From: Azadirachta indica
Lineage: Eukaryota; Streptophyta; Magnoliopsida; Sapindales; Meliaceae
DNA length: 64,000 nt
Assembly (NCBI GenBank): GCA_022749755.1
Contig: CM040441.1
Location: 15,067,475 to 15,131,474 of the forward strand
Direction of reading: 5' to 3'
Shown here: positions 49,736 to 62,379 of the stretch, one piece after another
How the letters are laid out: every line of letters begins with the position of its first letter
How positions within the stretch are numbered: position 1 is the stretch's first letter
Notes under the pieces: generated by a model
What the model saw: only the letters and a program-made list of their open reading frames with translations
What the model was told of the DNA's origin: nothing
Database searches by the model: none
Position numbers and translations under genes: made by a program

Positions 49736-50551
49736 GATTTGATAGAAATAGATACAGAGGAATGGTCGAAAACAATCTGATTGAAGAACAACCGAATTAA
49801 TCCAGGCCTTGGTTTGACTACGACGGTAAGTAGCCAAAAACAGGAAGCAGAGGTCACAAGCAAAATGACTGGTCAATACTGAGTCAAACAGAGGTAGTGG
49901 TAACAACTCAATCACCGATGATGTGATGGATCAAGGGCCGGTGCATTTGATTTGGACCCAGAGTTGACCGCCGCAATGGGTGGCCAAAAACGGCAAAGAA
50001 GACCACGAAAAGGATGGACGGCCCGTTCTGAGTTAAACGACAGAGGTGGTATGGTAGGACGCACCAGCGATGGCTTTTATAAGAGAATGATACCAACGGG
50101 TTTGACTCAAGTTTGACTACGATGCTCGGTGGCCGGAAACTAGAAACGGAGACCATAGGGAGAATGGTCAGTGGCTTCTGATTTGAACGGTAATGGCCGT
50201 AAAACAAAACGCGTTAAAGATGTGGCAGATCGATGAGTGACAGAATTGCAAAAACGTGATCTTTATGATGACGAAAGGTGGCGCATGTAAGGAAAAGAAG
50301 GCCACGACGGTGTAGATCAACGTCTTCTGATGCTATAGGCGTCAGTGGTGCAGCAAACAGTCGACAGAATGGGGCGGCGCATGAGGTACACACGCGGTTG
50401 AGGGTGCGACGCGTGAGGTATATGCGCGACTATGGAAGGCGGCTGGTGAGGCACTTGTGCGAGCAATGTCGAGAAACAGAAAAATTGACACTAGAGTCTG
50501 AAAGAAAACAGGAACTGGTAAGGAGCCGAAGTCAAACTTGACTCTAATACA

Positions 50552-50824
50552 TGTGAAGAAATTGATTCTTTATTTCTTGAGCAAAATAGTGTACATAAAT
50601 GGCTTTTTTATAGACTTATAATGAACATAAAACAAACAAAACATGTACCATTGCTGAGATCAAGTAAGAAATAAAATTATAATAACAAAGAAAAAAGAAA
50701 TTAAAATTAAAGGAAACAATATACTTATAAATCAAGACATTATAATATTTAATTTGTTAAAATAATCTTACAAACCAAGACATAATAATACTTGATTTGT
50801 TTGATTTGCTTGATTTCGTTAACA
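50552..50824 (-). repeat. 5' LTR of copia element 2
   Basis: Begins tgtgaagaaattgattctt and ends cgttaaca. It contains two copies of an aagacataataat-type phrase; the partner LTR has one. Confidence 0.85.
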
Positions 50825-50994
50825 GGAATTAATAAATAAGCACTTCTCTGATTGTACATGTATATATAGGCTAGCTGAAAATTTCTTGACTTTTGAGCCA
50901 TTTTTTATTACTCAAAAACTTGAAAAAATGAGTAAGTATTCTGTTTTTAAAAGAATTAATTTGAGTAATTTTTCAGATGATTTAATTTAGACAA

Positions 50995-51645
50995 GGATAA
51001 AGGAGAAATTGTTGGAAAATAAAATAAAATAAAATAAAATAAAATTAATTTAGACAAGGATAAAGGAGAAATTGTTGGAAAATTAAAAAATAAAATAAAA
51101 AAAAATAAAATGATCTTTTATGAGTATGTAGTATTTTAATTGAGTGTATTAGATCAAGTACAGGGAAAAAAAGGTACATATTTTCTCAGACGGAGTGACC
51201 AACCAGCAAAGGTTGAGACCATCTATGTTTTCTTAATTAATTTTATTAATTTCTTCTGGTCTAATTAACTCTTTATAATTTTCCATCATGATGCAGTCAA
51301 AAAAGAGGCCCAACTTTTGTCAGATCATGTTCAATTTAGTACTTTCAAATTTCAATAATGCTAATTGTGCCAACAGTGCTAGCATACTTTATTTTTAGAG
51401 GCCATATTAATGAGTTACATAATTAATTTAAAGAAAAGCTTTGTATATTTCTGTAGTTAGCATTGTTCTTAATATTATAAAGGCAGCTATGTCTAAAATG
51501 AAAAGTTGACAATAAAATCCACCAAATTGCAGGTGTGGGAAACTATGGCAATTAAAGATAAATGTACAGTGCAAGTTATTCCGAATGAAGGCTAAAATAG
51601 GCACAAGTTAGTATGATAGGCTAGCTACCCTATAATTATCCTCCT
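50995..51645 (+). repeat. Duplicated block, copy 2
   Basis: Direct counterpart of 38120-39560 (see that entry). It starts with its own tandem duplication: ttagacaaggataaaggaga occurs at 50988 and again near 51051, separated by an (AAAAT)n run. Confidence 0.8.
51285..51500 (+). pseudogene. WAT1 relic E (exons 6-7 region)
   Basis: Atgatgcagtcaaaaaagag, gcccaacttttgtcag and gtgctagcatactttatttt follow the exon 6 order of the intact gene (tgcacagacaaaagaggtcc, tttttgtgacgg, cttctagcatactgtgtttt). Aaagaaaagcttt corresponds to the exon end, and aaaggcagctatgtc to exon 7. No frame survives. It is the closest partner of relic D. Confidence 0.68.
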
Positions 51646-52965
51646 AAATACAAAAGCTTGAATTTTATTTATTATTAAATTTAAAGCCCTTGTTTAATAA
51701 ATAATTAAAATTTTAAATTTATATTAATGAATTTTCTTTTAAAATAAAATTTTATTTACAGATTTCTAATAATTTTTTAAATCATTTTCTCCTAATGAAT
51801 TTCAAAAACAATTATTATATTTTTTTCTTAAACACAAATTAATTCCTTTTTTTCTTTTTAACCCATTGCTAATATACACACATGAACATATATTTGTATA
51901 ACAAGAGTTAATTTTCTCCATTAGTAAATTTCAAAAAATAAAACATGAAAGTAATACACATTCGCAAATTATAATTAAGGCAGTGCTTGTTTCTTTTGTT
52001 TAAAATTTGAATACAACTAAAATTTAAATTTAATTGAAATCTAAATGTGATTGGTATATTTGATTTTTACCTTAAATATATGAATTTTTTAATAATAATA
52101 AAAAATTCGAAATTGATATGAGACATATATGTTCTAAACAACCTAAAACTGATATGTTAAATTGTTGACATGTATAAATATTAAATAATAAACTAAAACT
52201 ATTATTGATAAATAAATATTTGATTCATTGACACATTTGGTTATTAAAATCTAAGTAAAAGCTTTTAATTTAATTATGTTCAGACATTTTTAATAACTTT
52301 TAAGACATAAGTTTAAAAAATAACTTTTAAATATTGAATAAAATTATTTAGATTTAAGTTAAAAAATAAATAGACCCTAAATCTTTTTTTTTTTCGAAAA
52401 AGTAAAAATCAATGTAAGGAAGCAAACAATAATTAAAAGCCATAAATAAAAATATATCATTCTTATAAATATAAAAAATTTAAAATATAATTTTGCCTAG
52501 GGTCTCAAATTCTGTAGTATCGCCCAATCAAAATCTACATAAATAAAATAATATTTCAAGATATATTATAAATGTTGCTTTCTTTAATATCTTATTACCT
52601 CCACCAGTCAAGTAATGTATATGAATAGCAAATATGCCTGCATGATACAATAAAGTATACAATAGTTATTTGTCTAAATTGTGCACCAACGAAAATAAAA
52701 TCGAATACCCTTGAATTAATTGCTATAATCAATTATTTTGTTTCTAAAAATAACAATAAACTAAAGATTTAATATAAAAAATGAGAATTTACATTGAAAT
52801 TTGTTTTTAATAACCGTGGGATATTAGAGATGCATAAGTAACGTAGTTTGGTTTTTGTATTTTGTAGATAGTCAAAGTATAACTCATATTTACATGTTGT
52901 ATTTCTTGAAAAAATTTTAAAATTGAGAGAAACCATGTACTGCTTCCTCCTCCATCAAAATATTA
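51646..52965. other. AT-rich spacer, no gene seen
   Basis: Homopolymer-rich, AT-rich sequence. No open frame or element boundary recognised. Confidence 0.55.
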
Positions 52966-52970
52966 GACAA

Positions 52971-53218
52971 TGTTGTAATATTGTTTTCCACCGACTTGGA
53001 AAAAGTCCCGCATTGCTTAAACACAACAACCACCCTCCCATGATCACCTATATGTACATGTAGCCCTCAACGTTTTGGACACAAGAAATGAAAATTGCCA
53101 TTGTTTTCTAAATTTATAGAAAGCTTGCACTGATACCCTTAAGTGCATTTTAAGGCTTTAGTTGCATAAAGCTGTGTGTTTAGTTTAAATATTTTATTTC
53201 AACAAGTTATTTGTAACA
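52971..53218 (+). repeat. 5' LTR of copia element 3
   Basis: Begins tgttgtaatattgttttcc and ends ttatttgtaaca. A diverged extra copy of the LTR tail (about 53225-53300, tagtttatttatgacatg) follows in tandem. Confidence 0.8.
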
Positions 53219-53300
53219 TATTATTAACACGAATTGTTGGTTTTAAAAATTTTATTTTAATAGTTTATTTATGACATGTTATTAACACAAATTGTTAGTT

Positions 53301-54690
53301 CAGGTATGTGAAGTATTTACTTAATTTTTTTATATTATTTTAATATATACTTTCACATTATATTAATTGTTATTATTGTTGTTATGAGAATATTCTGTGG
53401 TTATCATTAATTAGATCTTTCACAACAAAAAATAAGAATACTATGTCTTTTATTTTCTATTAGTATATTTGTTCAGTATTGATATTAATGCTGATTATAA
53501 TTTCAATATTTATTTTTAAGTTATTTTATCATCAATGCTATTAATATTATTGCAACCTAAAGTTTGCAAAATAAAGATTTTTATTGTTGCTTTATTAATC
53601 ATATGATAGGCAAAGCCACCTATCTATTATCATATTATTTGATTGAAAGTTAAGCCTCCCAAATGTTATTATGCTTTTAATGGACGATTAAACCTCTTAC
53701 ATAACAATTATTTGTTTATGTGTTTTGTATTGTAAAATATCAAAAGGACCTTCCGAAGGCAATCTCATCAAGACCTGAAGTCCCGAAACGGAATTGTTAT
53801 CCAAAACCTAAAGTTCTAAATTAATTAAAGTAGAACTTGAAATTCTAAATCTATACTATTCAAATAACTCTGAATTATCATGAACCAAAAGTTTCATGTA
53901 ATAATTATAAGGACCTAAAGTTCTATGTAACTAAAGATCTGAAGTTTTATATATTAACTGTGTAAACTTGAAGTTTTATATACTAATTATATAGACCCAA
54001 AGCTCCATATACCAACTTCATGAATCCGAGTTTTCAGTTATTAAAATCAAAACCTGAAATTCTTAACAGAAATTTTTGAATCAGAACCTAAAGTTCTAAA
54101 TTTAGTTATAAAATTAGAACCTGATATTCTAAACATATATTCTTTTATAAGTTGTTAAAATATATTTTCATGCCATGACCTAAAAGGCATTATTTAAAGA
54201 GAGGAAAATATCCTTGAAGAATAATTGAAAATTATGATTTCTCTCCTCATTACAAATACAACTTCTAGAGGATCATAACTTTTTGAAGTAAAGATATAAA
54301 TGCAAGATTACACTGAATATAACTCAGTTTTATTTATAATTACCTCATAGTTAAAATTGTGAGTGTATTTATTAAAAATTACATTCATATTCCTCTACCT
54401 AACTGGGCTATTGCTATGATAATTTATTTGTCATTCTCAGAAGTGAATGGAACCATATATGGCAAACGTGAAAGTTGTATAACATAATGAAAATAACTCA
54501 TTATTGCCCTTGCAATGACTATAAACTTTATATTTACATTTGTAATTTTATTTAACCATTAGAAATGAAATGCTTATAATGTGACAAATTTTGTCACTTA
54601 AATGGCATGAAAAGACATATATCGTGTACATGTAGTACACTGAATTATCTAATAAAGTTTTAAGCTCCCACAAAAACGAAATATATATAT
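53301..54690. other. 5' internal region of copia element 3
   Basis: Where gag should lie. Apart from the tandem repeat at 53740-54150, no gag motif could be recognised. An (AT)n run at about 54680-54697 marks the LINE junction. Confidence 0.5.
53740..54150 (+). repeat. Degenerate tandem repeat, 'acctaaagttctat' unit
   Basis: A motif close to acctgaagttctatata recurs roughly every 28-40 bp, about a dozen times (e.g. aacctaaagttctaaa, acctaaagttctatgt, acttgaagttttatat, acccaaagctccatat, acctgaaattctta). No reading frame is kept across units. It lies in the 5' internal region of copia element 3. Confidence 0.65.
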
Positions 54691-54697
54691 ATATATT

Positions 54698-56105
54698 ATG
54701 GCATTGGCTTGGATCTCTCTTCAGGATTCAATTCCTTGTTTTGTACAATTCTTTGGATCTTTGGAATTTTCTCGTAAATGTTCATTTTAGTCCTCAGCTA
54801 TATAATTTGTGGATTTTGGTAGCTTACGATATTTTCTACTCGTTATGGAAGACAAGGAATAAGCTCTGGTTCGAAGACATCGATCCCTCTTTTACTAGAA
54901 TTCGAGTTAGTTTTTTTGCCTTTATTCAGTTTTTTGCGAAATTCTGTCCTAGCTTCGTTCATTTTGGGGCAGATCATACCATTTTACATGAGTTAAGAGT
55001 TCCTTTGGACTTTTGGCAAAGCTCCCAAAGTTCACATCTTAACTTGGAACCCCCTCTTCATAACTAGATTAAAGCAAATTTAGATGGTTTAGCAAAAAGT
55101 AATCCCAGCGAATCTGCTAGTGAGGGAGCTTTTTGAGATCAATACAGTCATTTTTTAAAAGGTTTTGGTCTCTACTTTGGTCATTACATTGGCTTCTTAG
55201 CAAAATTAATGGCAGCTATCTTGGTTGTGGAAGTGGCTTATGATAAAGGCTTGCATAATTTACGATTAAAAACTGATTACATGGTGGTTTTTCATTTCTT
55301 GTTTGACTCCTCTCTGCTCCCTCCATGTTGCATTCGTAATCATTAGCTCAATTGCAAGAATTATATTTCGAGAATCAATTTTCGTTACATTCATACTTAT
55401 TGTGAGAACAATAGTGTAGTAGAAAAATTCACTAATCTAGGTCTTAATTGCACTAGCCTCCATTAGTGGGATTCACCTCTTGATTCAATTCATTGGTTTG
55501 ATTTCAAAAGATGCAAGTGGTTTTCTCAATTATAGATTTTATTGATTTGATTTTATTAAGATAGATGCATTTTCTTGGCTGTCTAGCAAGAATCCCTTTG
55601 CTTTGAACGTATTTATCACTTTGTCATTTGGTTTTTTGCTAGATTATGCTACTAGTTGGGTGTTTGCTTTGCTACTTTTGACTAACTTGTTGTTTGTGGT
55701 GGTGGTCATGTTGTCCTACCACGAGTATGGTTGGGTTATAATTTTTATTATTTGGCTAACTGATGCTGCCTTGTTCGGAAGTTTGCTGAGTACTGCTTTG
55801 TTGAGACTGCATTCTACTTTTTTATTGTTGCTGGTGCTGCTTGACAATGTTACCAAAACTTGTTTGTTATTCTGCTTCTTCTTAGAAGCTTACTGGAATC
55901 CAAATAGCTTCCCTACATTTGGCTCTCATTCTTTAAACCTCTTCAATTGCTTAGATGTTGGCATAAGAATGAGCTCTATTAATGTCTTTTTTTCTCCTCT
56001 TATGATGACTTGGTAATTGTTTGACTCATTTCTCTTTCTAGTAATATTTCCTTTTTCGAAGTTTGATTAGAAAACAAATATATATATATATATATAAAAA
56101 AGACT
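54698..56105 (+). mobile_element. 5'-truncated LINE (RNase H end) in copia 3
   Basis: The frame at 54741-55067 reads YDIFYSLWKTRNKLWFEDID, as in the zinc-binding region after RT in plant LINEs. After one stop it continues IKANLDGLAKSNPSESASEG and LAKLMAAILVVEVAYDKGLH to LKTDYMVV (55068-55290), which matches the RNase H domain (NxDGxxKxNP...AE...LxxxxD). The downstream T/G-rich 700 bp is probably its 3' UTR, ending in A-rich sequence near 56100. (AT)n runs flank it at 54680-54697 and 56079-56096, as if the target site was duplicated. It is 5'-truncated and inactive. Confidence 0.72.
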
Positions 56106-56732
56106 ACTTTCATAATATTTATTTTAATGTTTCTTTATTGATAATATTCATATTATTTACAATCTAATCGTTGCTTTTTATTTCGTCATTTGTAATTTCT
56201 TTGTTCATAATTTATATTATGCATTTTACTATCATGATAATTGATGTGAATTATCCTATAAAAGGACATGGATATTAAAAAGAGTTAAATCTTTTCAAAA
56301 GGGAGAGATAAGGATCTATGCTTAGCTGATAGTGTAACTATGCACACTATATTTTGAGATAAGAATTATTTCTTGGAACTGAAAATGATTAAAGATAAGG
56401 TGAATTCCATGTCAAGTCTTACAAACCTGCTTGAAGGCTCTTGAAGAGCCCTTATCTTATTAGCAAGTGGAATCAGATTATATATACATAATGCCTTGTA
56501 CTCTAGTAAATCTAGCAGAAATTTTCTTAGTTTTAAAGATATCCATCAAAATAGATATCATATCTAGACTTTAAATGAAAAAAATACAAAATATCTTTAT
56601 ATTACTCTTAATATCTTAGGTAAGAAATGTATACTGGAAAAGCTTCCAGCATTATCATCTAGATTGTATTATACAATCATAAATACAATTAAAAGCTACG
56701 TAGTGATGAACTAGAAGTTCATTAATCCTAAA

Positions 56733-59700
56733 ATGTTTATGCTATGGCATGACTATCTTGGTCATGCAAGATCCACAATGATGCATAAAATTGTTGAGAA
56801 TTCTCATAGACATCCATCAAAGAACCAGAAGATTCTATTGTCTGATGAGAATATATGCACCACTTGCTCACAAGGACAATTAGTGGTTAAACCATCCCTT
56901 CTAAAATTGGATCTGGGTTTTCATCATTTTCACAAAGAATTCAAAGAGACATTTGTAAGCCAATTTACCCATCTAGTGGACCATTTCGCTATTTTATGGT
57001 CTTAATTGATGCATCTGCTCCATGATCACATTTGTGTTTATTATCTACACATAATTTTGTGTTTGCTAGATTGCTTGTATAGATTATAAAGTTAAAAGCA
57101 CATTTTTCTGATCACCAAATCATGACTATACGTCTGAATAATGCTGGTGAGTTTACTTATAAAGTATTTGATGACTATTGCGCATTAGTAGGGATTAATG
57201 TAAAGCATCCAATTTCACAAGTCCACACTCAAAATGGGTTAGTCGAATCTCTTATTAAGAGACTCTACGTAATTGCTAAAACTTTGTTGTTACATACTCA
57301 ATTACCAATTTTTGCATGGGGTCACGCTATTTTGCATGCTGTAATTTTTAATTTGACTTAAACCTACTGCTTATCACCAACATTCTCCACTATAACTTAT
57401 ATTTGGTCATCCACCTGATATATCTTATCTATGTACTTTTGGTTGTGCTATGTATGTTCCTATTGCACCTCTATAACGCATCAATATGGGATCTTAATGT
57501 CATTTGGAATAGGTTTGTTATAACTCACCTTTTATTATCAAGTATCTTGAGCCCTTAAAAGGTGATCTATTTACCACACGGTTTACAGATTGTCATTTTG
57601 ATGAGACAATTTTTTCACCATTAGAGGACAAGAAAATACCTTATGAAATAAGGCACACAGTATTTTGTCTCTTCTTGAACTTTATACTAATCAATGTGAA
57701 AATGAAGTATGAAGGATTGTACAATTTCAACAAATTGCCAATTAGTTACGAGATGCATTTAATGATATTGCAAGAGTGACCAAATCATATATACCAACTG
57801 CCAACACATCAGCCCGGGTGATTTTTCCTAAAGAACAATTTAGTCAAAAGACAACAAATGAATCATTTGTTGCACACTAAAAGTATGGTAAACCAATTGG
57901 TTCAAAAGATACTATTCCAGGGAAAAGGCTATTTAGAAATTAGGATCATGTTGAAAATAATACTCAAGCAATAAGTATACCTATAATTTTTAAATCACTA
58001 CCTTCAAAAGAGTTGATAGTCCCCAAAAAGACATATGTCCTTGAAGTGACAACAGCCCTTAAAGAGGTACATGTCCCTAAAGAGACATAAACTTCTAAAC
58101 AAGCATTAGTCCTTGAAGAGGCGCAAGTCCTAAAAGTGACACGAACTCCTGAAAAAGCATTAGCTTCTAAAGTGGTACAAAAATCTCAAAATAAAGAAAA
58201 TTTTACAAATAATGCATATACAAATGTAATATAGGATCATAATGAAATAATTGTTGACAACGTATTTTCATTTGTAATAGCTACTAAAATTATGAGAGAT
58301 GCTTATGACCCAAAAATTGTGAAACAATGCAGACAAAGGAATAATTGGCCTCAATGGAAAGAAGCAATTCAAGCAGAATTGGCCTCCCTTGCCAAATGTA
58401 AAGTATTTGGACCTTTAGTCCTAACACTTAAAGATATCAGATACAAAGCTTGACTTGTCACCCAAGGATTCTCTCAGAGGCCTGAAATTGATTTTGATAA
58501 AACATATTATCTAGTGATAAAACATATTCTTGATAAAACATAGTCTCAAAGAATCTTGATATGCGTCTTATGGATGCAGTGACAACTTATTTATATGGGC
58601 CACTTGCATTTATATTTATATGAAAATCCCAGAAGGATTCAAAATGATTGAAATATTTAAATCAAAAGATTGTAATTTGTATTTAATTAAGCTATAGAGA
58701 TCCTTATATGGCTTGAAACAATCTAGACGCATGTGGTGTAATCGCTTGAGCGAATACTAATTAAGGAAGGATATGCTAATAATTCTATATGTCCATGCGT
58801 ATTTATAAAGAAAACAGAGTCAGGATTCACCATTGTAGCAGTTTATGTCGATGACATGAATTTAATTGGAACTCTCGGAGGGCTCCTTAAAACTGCTGAA
58901 TAGTTGAAGAAGGAATTTGAGATGAAATATTTGGGGAAAACTAGACATTGTCTTGGTTTACAAATCGGCACAAATTTAACGAAATTTTTATCCATCAACC
59001 TACTTATGTTGAAAAGATTATGAAACGTTTCATATGGATAAAATTCATCCATTAAGTATCCCTATGGTTATTTGGTCTTTTGATCGTAAAAAGGATTTAT
59101 TCTGCCCTAAGGAAGATAATATAGAGATATTTGGTCCAGAAGTACCATATCTCAATGCAATTAGTATCTTATTATATCTGGCACAATGTCCTAGACTAGA
59201 TATAGCATTCTCTGTGAATTTATTAGCCAGATTTAGTTCTGTGCCTACTCGTCGACATTTGAATGGCATTAAAGACATTTTTTGTTACCTTTATGGAATA
59301 ACAGATTTGAGACTATTTGATTCCAATGAATCAATGAAGAATCTAAGGTTTATTGGTTATGCAGATGTCGGTTATCTTTCAAATCCTCATAAAGTCATAT
59401 CACAGACAGGATATCTCTTTACATATAACAACATAGCAATCTTATAGCAATCCAAGAAGCAAACTCTTATTGCTATCTCCTCTAATCATTATAAGATTTT
59501 GGCATTACACGAAGCAAGCAGAGAATATATATGGTTACGGTTTATCATCTATCACATTCAAATTACATGCAATTTATCCTCTACCACAGATGTTCTAACA
59601 ACAATATATAAAGATAATGCTACTTGCATTGTACAAGTTAGAGGAGGATATATTAAAAACGATCGAATGAAGTATATCTTTCCAAAGTTCTTCTACAGTC

Positions 59701-59870
59701 ATGAGTTCTAGGAGAACCACTAGATTGATGTGAAACAGATACGCCTCACTGAAAATTTTGCTAATCTCTTCACCAAAACATTGTCTACATTGACTTTCAA
59801 GAAGCAAGCATACAACATTGGCATGCGTCAATTCTATAAGTTATTTGATTGTTACAAGTTGAGGAGGAGA
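56733..59870 (+). pseudogene. pol pseudogene of copia element 3
   Basis: Gag-pre-integrase at 56733-56930 has WHDYLGHARSTMM and CTTCSQGQLVVKPS. Integrase at 57120-57600 has LNNAGEFTYKVFDDYCALVG and HTQNGLVESLIKRL. The first motif has Asn where an Asp (RxDNAGEF) is expected. RT begins near 58310 (NWPQWKEAIQAELASL), with AVYVDDMNLIGT at 58837-58872. Later pieces are VPYLNAISILLYLAQ and RLDIAFSVNLLARFSSVPTR (59130-59250), then HEASREYIWLRF of RNase H (59500-59545) and ENFANLFTKTLS near 59750. Stops and frameshifts break it throughout. Confidence 0.85.
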
Positions 59871-60064
59871 TCTTTATCAGGGGAGCATATCTTTTAAAGA
59901 GTTTTGGACATTATATAACTCTTTTTTTCCTTTGTTCAGGTTTTATACCATTGAGTTTTATTGATATATTTTTTAACGAGGTAACATTAAGCACATTCAA
60001 TATCTGAAAGTTGTTTTTTTTTTTCTTATATTATAGTTCAAAGCCGATGGAATCTAAGAGGAAG

Positions 60065-60313
60065 TGTTGTAACATTGTCTTCCACGAACTTGGAAAAAAG
60101 TCCCGCATTGCTTAAACACAACAACCTCCTTCCCACCATCACCTATATATACATGTAGCCCTAAATATTTTGGACACAAGAAATGAAAATTGCCATTGCT
60201 TTCTAAATTTATAGAAAGCTTGTACTTATACCTTTAAGTGTATTTTAAGACTTTAATTATATAAAACCGTGTGTTTAGTTTAAATATTTTATTTCAGCAG
60301 TTTATTTATAATA
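60065..60313 (+). repeat. 3' LTR of copia element 3
   Basis: Begins tgttgtaacattgtcttcc and ends tttatttataata. The terminal CA seen in the 5' LTR has become TA here. Confidence 0.82.
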
Positions 60314-60318
60314 GACAA

Positions 60319-60680
60319 GTTTTTATTTACGAAAAACATTCAAAAACTAAAGACAATGACATAACCGTAAAGTAGAGTGTAGGGATAGCAATGTCAATCC
60401 CTAAAACATGGTCAATACGACACCTGAGATTCAACCAATCTTAAACTATCAAATATTGCCTATCAGTTACATCTTGCATGTATTTCATAGTCTATTTCTT
60501 ACAAATCATCATAATAATATCAGTTACATCTGTTACATGATTAAAAAAAAGAAAAAGAAAAGAAAAGATTCATGATTTCCAAAAGCTTCTCTATCAAAGA
60601 ATTCCATAGACCAGACTATAAGATGCATGGAATAGACACTTAGATATGTATATTACTATCTCTGGCGACATGATGATTTG
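60319..60680. other. Flank between copia 3 and WAT1 fragment C
   Basis: No gene. 60560-60680 (cagactataagatgcatgg, ctctggcgacatgat) resembles the intron 4 end of WAT1-A (13900-13938). Confidence 0.5.
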
Positions 60681-60681
60681 G

Positions 60682-61025
60682 GCAATGACACTGAATCGAT
60701 ATCCACACGTCTGCCCCGGCGACATGGATATATGTGCTTTCTTGGTGGAGGGCCGTCAGCTTTATTCTTCATTGTGATCGTAGAACATAAACCAGCTTCA
60801 TGTAGAATTGAGTTCAATATTGACTTCTTGTCCACCCTTGACGGTGTGACTACAAACATTCGACTGTCAAATAATATTGGATTAACCTAAATTAAGTTTT
60901 CTGATCATAATGCATGGTAATAAATGGCAGGGAATTTCGATATCTCGTTTTCATATTTTCATTTAACCATGGTGCACTGAGAATAAATTCAAAAAGAGGA
61001 CCAGTGATAAAATTTCCAGTCTAAA
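60682..61025 (+). pseudogene. WAT1 fragment C (exons 5 and 6)
   Basis: 60682-60845 matches exon 5 of the intact gene: AMTLNRYPHVC, then FIVIVEHKPAS and FNIDFLSTL in broken frames. The splice acceptor AG is changed (tttgg before gcaatg) and the donor is gtgact instead of gtaagc. Exon 6 similarity starts after an intact acceptor at 60931 and reads through acttatgg-type phrases (accatggtgcactgag, aaaagaggaccagtg) to about 61025, with an insertion. No exons 1-4 or 7 are found nearby. Confidence 0.8.
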
Positions 61026-61589
61026 CAGCCCGAGCAATTAATGTCGCCCGAATGCAGTCCAAATGGAGGACACATTACATATTAATCATTCAGTTTTCAA
61101 TAAATAGTAAGTAAGAATAGTACTTTTTTTTTTTTTTTATGAGAGTTTCTGAATCATTTATGTTCAAAAAAATTTACTGTAAATATAATTATAATCCTAC
61201 ATTTAAAAATAAAAAATAATGCAAATAATAATATAAGATTAAAAGCATAATGAAACAATAAGATTAAAAAATAAGTTAAAATTTAGCGAAGATAAATTAT
61301 TAAAATAATGAGAATTTTTTAAACGAGTTTTGGTGTTTATGATTTTTTTATTGTTTTTCATTTTTTAAATGCAGCGCATAATAGATGAGGTGAGCAATTG
61401 AAAATTTAGAGTCGGTCTGTGATTGTTGTTGAGAAAAAATAAAAGTGGTTTTGAATAGTAAAAAATCATCTTAACTGTTAATAATAAAATTTATTAATAT
61501 ACAAAATTATTTTTAAAATTCATAACACTTTTACAAATAAAATCTATTAAACACTAAATTAATTCTCTTCATGAAGTGATCTTAAACAA
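61026..61589. other. AT-rich spacer, no gene seen
   Basis: A T-run at about 61124-61139 and AT-rich sequence; nothing recognised. Confidence 0.5.
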
Positions 61590-62060
61590 GTTTAAAATAG
61601 GTGCCAATAAATTCCATAATTAATAAAGCAACCACCATGGCAAGAAATTCTTGAGCATGAACCAATGAAATAGGATCATAGTGAGCTACATATGATTGCA
61701 CTGACACTCATAACCTATGCAAACGTTATCCAAACATAAAATCACCGGACAACAAATTCCACAATTCTTGAAGCACCTTTACAGTAACAAGGGTGGCTTG
61801 AGCATGTCTATGAAATCAAACCAACGAGATAACATTACTTTATTGACGTGCTTGATTATACAGGAGAAGTAGCACTACATATCTATATGCAACGACAAAT
61901 TATTAATCTTTTAGGTAAAAAGGAAAACGTTGGCATTGAGAGCTTTAATTTGTTGGGTCGGTGGCAGCAGGTGTGGTTCTTCGAACTTGGTCCACCAAGG
62001 TTATTAATGGAGGAGTCAGATTACACTATGAACAGCACGTGTTAAAACTAATAGTTGTAA
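61590..62060 (+). repeat. WAT1-upstream module, copy 5
   Basis: Shares caacaaattccacaattctt, gagaagtagcactacatat and gtggttcttcgaacttgg, then gtcagattacactatgaac, with other copies. Confidence 0.72.
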
Positions 62061-62379
62061 TAATAACAAAAGGTGAAGAAATAGACAGTTCTCCATTAAA
62101 CAAGGTACTTGAAAGTCAAGAAGTTAGGACTTGATTGTTTTTATTCTCCTTTGCTTGAGCTGGTCCAATTAGGAAGTACAATTCGATTACAATTCTCGCA
62201 CCTAATTTCATTACAAAAATTAATTGTTTTCTTTCCCATACTTACATGTAGTTCCATAAATGAAATACTACACTTATTGGAGAAAATTATAAATATATGT
62301 TAACAAACAGAGATTTGATGATAGAAATTGTACTCAATATGTATGGACAAAGAGGTATAACTGTATAAATAAAATAATA
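62061..62379. other. Spacer between modules 5 and 6
   Basis: No gene. A 64-codon frame (62109-62303) has no family match. Confidence 0.45.

Larger units (their letters stand above)
47060..50824 (-). mobile_element. Ty1/copia retrotransposon 2, internally deleted
   Basis: Flanked by GGAAT at 47055-47059 and 50825-50829. Its LTRs are 47060-47278 (219 bp, 3') and 50552-50824 (273 bp, 5'). A diverged primer-binding site lies at 50540-50551 and the polypurine tract at 47279-47287. Same family as element 1 by LTR and coding similarity, but about 1.35 kb shorter because the integrase and much of the RT region are deleted. Non-autonomous. Confidence 0.9.
52971..60313 (+). mobile_element. Ty1/copia retrotransposon 3 (plus strand)
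   Basis: Flanked by GACAA at 52966-52970 and 60314-60318. Its LTRs of about 248 bp (52971-53218 and 60065-60313) share aaaagtcccgcattgcttaa and ggacacaagaaatgaaaatt. The purine tract ctaagaggaag precedes the 3' LTR. Order: gag-pre-integrase, integrase, RT, RNase H, hence copia. It is unrelated to elements 1 and 2 by LTR. No clear primer-binding site follows the 5' LTR. A truncated LINE is inserted in its 5' internal region. Many stops. Confidence 0.88.

Noticed and set aside
50278..50541. 87-codon Arg-rich plus-strand frame
   Set aside because: It lies between the gag start and the 5' LTR of minus-strand copia 2, in the untranslated leader. No counterpart frame is conserved in element 1.
55603..56016. 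137-codon hydrophobic open frame
   Set aside because: It lies in the T/G-rich 3' part of a LINE remnant. Codon content reflects low complexity, and no domain is recognisable.
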